Shown: one piece after another, positions 7,250-11,257 of the stretch
How the letters are laid out: every line of letters starts with the position of its first letter
Numbering within the stretch: position 1 is the first letter of the stretch
Origin: CAZPKH01 sp964407165
GTDB lineage: Bacteria; Bacteroidota; Bacteroidia; Bacteroidales; Muribaculaceae
Reading direction: 5' to 3'
Length of the DNA: 11,257 bases
Assembly (NCBI GenBank): GCA_964407165.1
Contig: CAYOUJ010000071.1
Coordinates: 1 to 11,257, forward strand
Notes under the pieces: generated by a model
What the model saw: the letters and a program-made list of their open reading frames with translations, nothing else
What the model was told of the DNA's origin: nothing
The model's database searches: none
Program-made: the position numbers and the translations under genes

Positions 7250-9440
7250 GGATAATGCGTTTATACACTGCGCCGCGGAGGCGGGCGGTGAGGGTGTGCA
7301 GGGGCCAGAGGAGGCGCGCGGTGCGGCGGCCGAGGGTGTAGGCGAGGCTGCCGCGGTCGAAGTTGGTCGGGCGCCCGCCAAGCAGCAGCATGTTCGCCAA
7401 CTGCTTCACCGACAGTTTCTTCACTAACTGCGACTTGTTGTCGATGCCGTCCGCTCCGGCCAGGGGCGACAGGTCTACCGGCCCCTCGAGGTGGGCGACA
7501 TAGTCCACCGACGTGCGCGCCCAGAGGAACAGCACCTCCGGATCCGGCTCAAATGGCAGCTCGCTTATCATCCGCGCCATCGCGCGGGCAACGGAAGCGT
7601 TGGCCTTGGTCGCTTCATTTTCTTGATATTCGCCGTCGAATATCGGGTTTGACGTCGCGTCATACCCGACCGTCGACGGCCACGGGCACGCCGAGAAATA
7701 GCTCTCAATCAGCGCCGTGGCCCACGTGTCAAGCGTGCCCGGCAGGAAATAGGTGTCGTACGGCCCGAACTCCTCGGGTAGTATGTCGCGGCGCCCGCCC
7801 AGGTAAAACGTCGGCGTCCCCACGCCCAATATCTTGCCGACCATCAGCCGCGATGTACCGAGCCACCCCACATCCACCATCGCCCAGTTGCGGGTATGGA
7901 GGGGGGCGGCGCCCTCGCGCCCCCCCGGGAGGGGGGCGGCGCCCTCGCGCCCCCCCGGGAGGGGGGCGGCGCCCTCGCGCCCCCCTTCAAGAGCAGTATT
8001 CGCTTGAACGCCTACAGCAGCGGGGCGCGAGGGCGCCGCCCCGCTCCCCTTTAGCGAGGGCGCCGCCCCGCTCCTTTCTATCGAGGGCGCCGCCCCGCTC
8101 CCCATATATTCTATGAACCTTTGACGTGCCTCCCGGCAACGCTCCTGCCACTGTGGCGTGAACCGCGGGTTGTGGAACAGCTTCTGCAGGAAGTCGGCCT
8201 CCTGCGCCTTGCTGATTATGCGGTGGTAGGCGAACTCCGTGCCGTACTCGTCGCGCATCTGCTCGCGCGTCAGCCCGAGCTGCCACAGCAGATGGTCCGC
8301 CTGGCGCCCCACGAGCGTACAGCGGTCGGCCACGCGCATGTAGTCTTCCTCCGTGCCGTCCGCCAGGTATGCCGGCAGCAGCGCACGGCGGCTGACGAAC
8401 ATCAGGTCGTAGGCCACGTCGTCGACGCCCAAGGCGTCGTGTATCTCGTTCATTATCCACCCGTCGCGGCTGAGGTACCGCAGCCTTGTTATGCCGCGCC
8501 TGCGTGCCTGCGCCACCGTCCACATCACGAAGGGTATGTACACCGGCGCGACGTGGTCGGCAGCCATAGTGCAGGCCCCCCCATGGAGGGGGGGGGCGCC
8601 CTCGCTTGGGAGGGGGGCGGCGCCCTCGCTTGGGAGGGGGGCGGCGCCCTCGCGCCCCCCTTCAAGAGCAGTATTCGCTTGAACGCTTGCAGCAGCGGGG
8701 CGCGAGGGCGCCGCCCCGCTCCAAACGCTTGCAGCNNNNNNNNNNNNNNNNNNNNNNNNNNNNNNNNNNNNNNNNNNNNNNNNNNNNNNNNNNNNNNNNN
8801 NNNNNNNNNNNNNNNNNNNNNNNNNNNNNNNNNNNGCGGGGCGCGAGGGCGCCGCCCCGCTCCAAACGCCTGCAGCCGCGGGGCGCGAGGGCGCCGCCCC
8901 GCTCCCCTCCGCTTGCAGCCTCGCACACCGGCTCACACCCGCCAGCGCCTTCAGCTGCCACCCGTTGCGCGCCATCTGCGCACGCGCCATCACGGCCTCC
9001 TCGGCTGGCGTGAACCGCGTGTCCACCCAATGCGCCTTCACCCCATGGCGCCGCGCCACGGCCACGTCGCTGCGGCGGTTGTCGCCCCAGTGGTGCCATT
9101 CCGCGGGGTTGTAGCGCCGACGCACGGCCTTGTAAAGCGTCCCCGTGTCCTTGCGCGCGCCCCACTCGTCGGAGACTATCACCTCCTCCCCCTCCTCGCG
9201 CATGCCCTCGCGCGTGAGCATCTCCCCCAGGAACGCCGAGCTGAGGTACATGTCCGACAGAAACTTGACAGTCCACCCCTCGCGGCGGTAGCGCTCCACC
9301 ACCGGCCGCATCGCCGCATACCCCACCAGCATCCGCCGCTCCCACTCCTCCGGCGCGTTGCCCGCGTACGGGTGCGCCTCCCCCCTGCCGCACCTCCTGA
9401 GCAGCACCGTGTCAAAAATGTCAAACGTCACCAACCTCAT
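7242..9440 (-). CDS. HAD-family/COG5610-like protein with two in-frame repeat insertions and an assembly gap
   Basis: The N-terminal part (1-178) is a HAD-superfamily hydrolase: motif I DIFDT (D7, D10, T11), motif II LSDMY (S62), motif III lysine near ARKDTG (K97) and motif IV GDNRRSD (D120, D125). The rest resembles COG5610 proteins of polysaccharide clusters, with RYLSRDGWIMNEI in the middle and NWAMVDVGWLGTSRLM further on. The substrate is unknown; a role in processing a phosphorylated sugar or lipid intermediate is inference. Two repeat-encoded segments interrupt the family sequence: one after residue 178 (8576-8907, containing the N-run) and one just before NWAMVDVGW (7898-8105). Both consist of SGAAPSRP, VQANTALEGG and REGAAPLP peptides. 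Without them the protein would be about 550 residues, near family size. The frame agrees on both sides of the gap, but the gap's true length is unknown. ATG 9440 (MRLVTFDIFDT) is preferred to ATG 9449, which lies inside a repeat end. Confidence 0.75.
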   Translation of the reverse strand: MRLVTFDIFDTVLLRRCGRGEAHPYAGNAPEEWERRMLVGYAAMRPVVERYRREGWTVKFLSDMYLSSAFLGEMLTREGMREEGEEVIVSDEWGARKDTGTLYKAVRRRYNPAEWHHWGDNRRSDVAVARRHGVKAHWVDTRFTPAEEAVMARAQMARNGWQLKALAGVSRCARLQAEGSGAAPSRPAAAGVWSGAAPSRPXXXXXXXXXXXXXXXXXXXXXXXXXXXXXXXXXXAASVWSGAAPSRPAAASVQANTALEGGREGAAPLPSEGAAPLPSEGAPPLHGGACTMAADHVAPVYIPFVMWTVAQARRRGITRLRYLSRDGWIMNEIHDALGVDDVAYDLMFVSRRALLPAYLADGTEEDYMRVADRCTLVGRQADHLLWQLGLTREQMRDEYGTEFAYHRIISKAQEADFLQKLFHNPRFTPQWQERCREARQRFIEYMGSGAAPSIERSGAAPSLKGSGAAPSRPAAVGVQANTALEGGREGAAPLPGGREGAAPLPGGREGAAPLHTRNWAMVDVGWLGTSRLMVGKILGVGTPTFYLGGRRDILPEEFGPYDTYFLPGTLDTWATALIESYFSACPWPSTVGYDATSNPIFDGEYQENEATKANASVARAMARMISELPFEPDPEVLFLWARTSVDYVAHLEGPVDLSPLAGADGIDNKSQLVKKLSVKQLANMLLLGGRPTNFDRGSLAYTLGRRTARLLWPLHTLTARLRGAVYKRIIHR
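7898..8105. repeat. GC-rich palindromic repeat inside coding sequence, insertion 2 (family 1)
   Basis: This is about 208 bp of GC-rich repeat lying in frame in the HAD gene. On the plus strand it holds three 30-bp tandem units (from 7898 to about 7985), the core TTCAAG-N11-CTTGAA (7986-8008), a full inverted arm at 8022-8042 complementary to 7963-7983, then two 27-bp units ending near 8104. In the gene's frame it encodes repeated SGAAPS and GGREGAAPLP peptides. All sub-unit lengths are multiples of three. It separates family-like sequence ending ARQRFIEYM from sequence starting TRNWAMVDVGW. Confidence 0.85.
8576..8907. repeat. GC-rich palindromic repeat inside coding sequence, insertion 1 with gap (family 1)
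   Basis: This is a second in-frame copy in the HAD gene. From the left it has 24-bp units (8585-8655) encoding SEGAAPLP-type peptides, the identical core (8661-8683), and then tandem 42-bp units encoding SGAAPSRP plus AA-x-x-VW, which run into the 100-N gap and continue after it (8836-8907). One of the 24-bp units carries a C-to-G change that gives GAPPL but keeps the length. The segment sits between the HAD domain and the following domain. Confidence 0.85.
8736..8835. other. Assembly gap (100 N)
   Basis: Exactly 100 N, a usual placeholder for a gap of unknown size. The same 42-bp unit flanks both sides, so the assembler probably failed on a longer tandem array. The number of units, and whether the reading frame is kept, are unknown. 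Confidence 0.95.
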
Positions 9441-9444
9441 GTGT

Positions 9445-9477
9445 CTCATACAGAAACATTAGAAACAACCGAAACTT
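9445..9477. repeat. Left inverted repeat of the GxxExxY element
   Basis: Contains GAAAC at 9453, 9462 and 9471, a 9-bp period. It lies just upstream of the HAD gene start and supplies the in-frame ATG at 9449 that I reject as that gene's start. Confidence 0.8.
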
Positions 9478-9480
9478 TTT

Positions 9481-9888
9481 TTATATTTCGTCAACGTCTG
9501 TAGTTGTAACATTCACCACCCTTATTATATCTCGCTTATCCTCCATGAAGTGAGTGTTGAAGTTCACTAAGTACCCTAACGGAATGCCCGTCAGGCGGAG
9601 GTAGTTCTGCAACTGCTTATAATGCGCCTTCGAAAGTGACTCAACGCTCTTCAACTCTATGATTATCTTGTCCTCCACCAACAAATCAAGCTGATAGGCA
9701 TCCTGTATTTGAACGCCTTTATAGACCACGGGCACGCTCACCTTGCTCTTAACCTCGATATTGCGCTGCTTCAACTCATAATACAACGCACTGTGGTACA
9801 CATGCTCCAACAGCCCCGGGCCAAGTAACTTATGAACCTCAAAGATAGCTCCTCTTACCCTAAAAGACAATTTCTTTTCCTCCTCCAT
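9481..9888 (-). CDS. GxxExxY protein (PD-(D/E)XK nuclease-like)
   Basis: This is a complete 135-residue soluble protein of the GxxExxY family (PDDEXK_3-like). The name-giving motif is GLLEHVY (G25, E28, Y31), following FRVRGAIFEVHKLLGPG. A PD-(D/E)XK-type core is visible: E28, D68 in YQLDLLVED, and E78-x-K80 in IIIELKSVE, with Q92 in KQLQNYLRL. The family's function is not established; the fold suggests a nuclease or nucleic-acid-binding role. Its length is normal and no active-site residue appears lost. The gene makes no sense as a sugar enzyme and sits between inverted repeats inside the polysaccharide operon, so it is probably cargo or the driver of that element. Its base composition is more AT-rich than its neighbours. 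ATG 9888 is the natural start, preceded by an A-rich leader (on the minus strand, a T-rich one) and no strong Shine-Dalgarno; stop TAA at 9481. Confidence 0.9.
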   Translation of the reverse strand: MEEEKKLSFRVRGAIFEVHKLLGPGLLEHVYHSALYYELKQRNIEVKSKVSVPVVYKGVQIQDAYQLDLLVEDKIIIELKSVESLSKAHYKQLQNYLRLTGIPLGYLVNFNTHFMEDKRDIIRVVNVTTTDVDEI

Positions 9889-9899
9889 AAAATAAAAAA

Positions 9900-10997
9900 T
9901 TAAGTTTCTTTTGTTTCGATTGTTTCTGTATGCGTTACCTCGTGCAAGAAAGCATCAAACGAGGCCTCGATGTCGAAGGCGCGGATGTCTTCCAGCCCCC
10001 GCCGCGCCAGCCGCAGCCGCAGCTCACGGTCATCTATCACCCGGCACGCCGCCGCATACAGCGCCTCCGCATCCCCCGCCGGCACCATTAGAGCGTTCTC
10101 CCCGTCGCGCGCCATCTCGCGGTACCCCAAGCAGTCGGTGCACACCACCGCCTGACCCGTCATCATCGCCTCACCTACCGGCAGCCCCCACCCCTCCTGC
10201 AGCGACGTCGCCATGAACACCGCCGACGAGTTGTTGATCGCATTGTGCTGCTCCCGCGTCGGCTGCTGCGTGTATTCCATCCACTCCGACATCCCCGCCG
10301 GACGCGCCTCCGCGCCGAACACCTGCACCCGCAGACGCTCACCGTATCGCTCACGCAACCGCCGCACAGCCTCCTCGGCGTACTTCCACCCCTTCAGCGC
10401 CTTCGACCCGTAGACCAGCGACACACTCGCCGCCTCGCGATCCTCCGGCGCCGTCGTCAGCTCGAAAAACTTGAAGTCGAACCCGTTGGGCACCACCGCG
10501 CACTCCACACCCTCCTCCTCGCGCAATATCCGCTCCAGCCACCGCGAGATCACTATCTTGCGCAGCGGCAGGTGGTACGTCGCCCGAAGCTCCTCGTCGC
10601 TCATCCCCCCCCAGTTCTCGTAACCTTGGATGAAATACACCCGACGGCACGGCCGACGGTACTCACCCAAGTACTGCGCCGTCAGCGGCGACGTCGCCAC
10701 ATAGACATCCCCCCGAGACACGTGCCGCTCGCACAGCGACAGCGTCAGATGCTCCTTCACCCGAGGGTCCAGCGCAAACCACCCCCGGCACGTCCGCCCC
10801 TTCAGCCACCGCTGCACAAACCGCACCACCCCCGTCAGCTTGTAATACAGCGTCTTCCGGCTCCACCGCAGGCTCCCCGCATACGCGATGTGCACACGGT
10901 GACCCCGCGCCGCCAGCCGGTTGGCGTACTCATACACCACCTTGAACCCCCCCGCCGGCCTGTCACCCACCCCCGGCAACATAAACACCACAGTCAT
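9900..10997 (-). CDS. GT4 family glycosyltransferase (GT-B fold)
   Basis: This is a 365-residue retaining glycosyltransferase with two Rossmann domains. The N-terminal domain begins MTVVFMLPGVGDRPAGGFKVVYEYANRL, with the Gly-rich acceptor-side loop (GG at 16-17). The C-terminal domain starts near SLVYGSKALKGW (193-204) and contains the family EX7E motif in SLQEGWGLPVGEAMM (E268, E276), followed by VVCTDCLGYREMARDGENALMVPAGD, the donor-binding region. It probably adds a hexose to the lipid-linked unit; donor unknown. ATG 10997 is preferred: it begins exactly at the first beta strand and has a purine-rich GAGAGG immediately before it, though very close. A TTG at 11027 would add ten residues not typical of the family. 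The last eleven residues (THTETIETKET) and the TAA come from the end of the adjacent GxxExxY element, so the original C-terminus was probably altered. It is the first gene of the run in this window, with 260 bases of non-coding sequence upstream. Confidence 0.88.
   Translation of the reverse strand: MTVVFMLPGVGDRPAGGFKVVYEYANRLAARGHRVHIAYAGSLRWSRKTLYYKLTGVVRFVQRWLKGRTCRGWFALDPRVKEHLTLSLCERHVSRGDVYVATSPLTAQYLGEYRRPCRRVYFIQGYENWGGMSDEELRATYHLPLRKIVISRWLERILREEEGVECAVVPNGFDFKFFELTTAPEDREAASVSLVYGSKALKGWKYAEEAVRRLRERYGERLRVQVFGAEARPAGMSEWMEYTQQPTREQHNAINNSSAVFMATSLQEGWGLPVGEAMMTGQAVVCTDCLGYREMARDGENALMVPAGDAEALYAAACRVIDDRELRLRLARRGLEDIRAFDIEASFDAFLHEVTHTETIETKET
9902..9934. repeat. Right inverted repeat of the GxxExxY element
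   Basis: Complement of the left end with the same 13+13+7 layout; GAAAC units (minus strand) recur every 9 bp. It overlaps the 3' end of the GT4 gene and encodes that protein's last residues, HTETIETKET. Confidence 0.8.
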
Positions 10998-11060
10998 CCT
11001 CTCTCGTGAAGAAATCAAAGAATCCAAAGAAACTACATTAATTATAGTTGGTCGGCCGGA

Positions 11061-11096
11061 ACGCGAATTAACCGAATTACGCGAATTACGCGAATT
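11061..11096. repeat. Four tandem 9-bp repeats upstream of the GT4 gene
   Basis: On the plus strand the units are ACGCGAATT, AACCGAATT, ACGCGAATT and ACGCGAATT, end to end. They lie about 65-100 bases before the GT4 start codon, in a place where an operon promoter could be. No confident Bacteroidota promoter (TTTG and TAnnTTTG) was recognised around them. Confidence 0.8.
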
Positions 11097-11161
11097 TTAT
11101 TATTTTTAAAATTTAGCTCGGCGATAGTAACTTTTCAGCGAATGCCAATATTTCTATAAAT

Positions 11162-11257
11162 GCGCTCCAAAGGAGCGCGATGATGATAACCCCGGGCAAG
11201 CGGAGCGCAGCCCGGGGAATCGGAGATGCGTCCTCGCGACCCCGGCACCCCAAAGGG
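11162..11257. repeat. REP-like hairpin cluster at the right edge
   Basis: There are two perfect hairpins: GCGCTCC-AAA-GGAGCGC (11162-11178) and CCCCGGGC (11190-11197) pairing with GCCCGGGG (11210-11217) around a 12-base loop. At 11240-11257 a third, CACCCC-AAA-GGG, is cut off by the window edge. No coding sequence is seen. The arrangement looks like the intergenic palindromic repeats common in Bacteroidota; a terminator for an upstream gene outside the window is an alternative. Confidence 0.6.

Larger units (their letters stand above)
9445..9934. mobile_element. Candidate small mobile element carrying a GxxExxY gene
   Basis: This is a 490-bp unit bounded by 33-bp imperfect inverted repeats at 9445-9477 and 9902-9934. 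The outer 13 bases are CTCATACAGAAAC on the left and CGCATACAGAAAC (complement) on the right, with an inner exact GAAACTT at the same spacing. Each end is three 9-bp units of the form NNNGAAACN. The only gene inside is the GxxExxY gene. The ends match those of the two gene-less copies at 4954-5040 and 5052-5137. No target-site duplication is obvious. No transposase is recognised, so mobility is inferred from the repeated ends and the empty copies. Confidence 0.6.

Noticed and set aside
7898..8907. CRISPR-like array
   Set aside because: Units are adjacent GC-rich palindromes of varying length without unique spacers, they code in frame, and no cas genes are present.
8121..9503. Long plus-strand reading frame opposite the HAD gene
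   Set aside because: It is the complement of a recognisable HAD/COG5610 gene, its translation resembles no family, and it stays open only because of high GC and the N-run.
10998..11257. A confident Bacteroidota promoter for the operon
   Set aside because: No clear TTTG/TAnnTTTG pair at proper spacing was found on the minus strand, so no promoter is reported.
1..11257. tRNA or rRNA genes
   Set aside because: No cloverleaf or rRNA-like segment was seen on either strand.

Overview
The window is a densely packed polysaccharide (capsule, exopolysaccharide or O-antigen) biosynthesis segment from a GC-rich member of the Bacteroidota, most likely Bacteroidales. This assignment rests on gene content (a GxxExxY protein, a COG5610-type HAD protein, a GT8 enzyme, hexapeptide and membrane acyltransferases, and a Wzy-like polymerase), on tight head-to-tail gene packing, on weak or absent Shine-Dalgarno sites, and on the style of the intergenic repeats. 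The genus cannot be fixed from sequence alone. A run of exactly 100 N shows this is a draft or metagenomic scaffold.

All nine protein genes lie on the minus strand and are read from right to left. In transcription order they are: a GT4 glycosyltransferase (10997-9900); a GxxExxY PD-(D/E)XK-like protein (9888-9481); a large HAD/COG5610-like protein (9440-7242); a GT2 glycosyltransferase (7204-6368); a membrane acyltransferase (6380-5163); a Wzy-like polymerase (4937-3720); a GT-A glycosyltransferase (3729-2779); a GT8 plus hexapeptide acetyltransferase fusion (2782-1259); and a second membrane acyltransferase (1241-195). Several junctions overlap by 4 to 13 bases, which suggests one operon. 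The four glycosyltransferase domains would build a repeat unit, the three acyltransferase domains would decorate it, and the polymerase would join units. No flippase or initiating sugar-phosphate transferase is present, so these probably lie outside the window.

The striking feature is the repeat content. At least five unrelated repeat families occupy junctions and even coding sequence. (1) A very GC-rich palindromic element with a conserved TTCAAG-N11-CTTGAA core occurs downstream of the last gene (1-194) and twice in frame inside the HAD gene (7898-8105 and 8576-8907), where its tandem sub-units have lengths divisible by three. (2) A poly-C/poly-G palindromic element sits in frame at the N-terminus of the acyltransferase at 5163-6380. 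(3) The GxxExxY gene is bounded by 33-bp imperfect inverted repeats made of 9-bp GAAAC units; two gene-less 86-87 bp versions of the same element lie in tandem at 4954-5137. (4) Five ATCGAT-like boxes at 10-11 bp spacing fill the GT2/HAD junction. (5) A 9-bp tandem repeat and REP-like hairpins lie upstream of the GT4 gene.

The best candidates for something undescribed are the in-frame protein-coding palindromes, which resemble Rickettsia palindromic elements in principle, and the GxxExxY element with its MITE-like empty derivatives.
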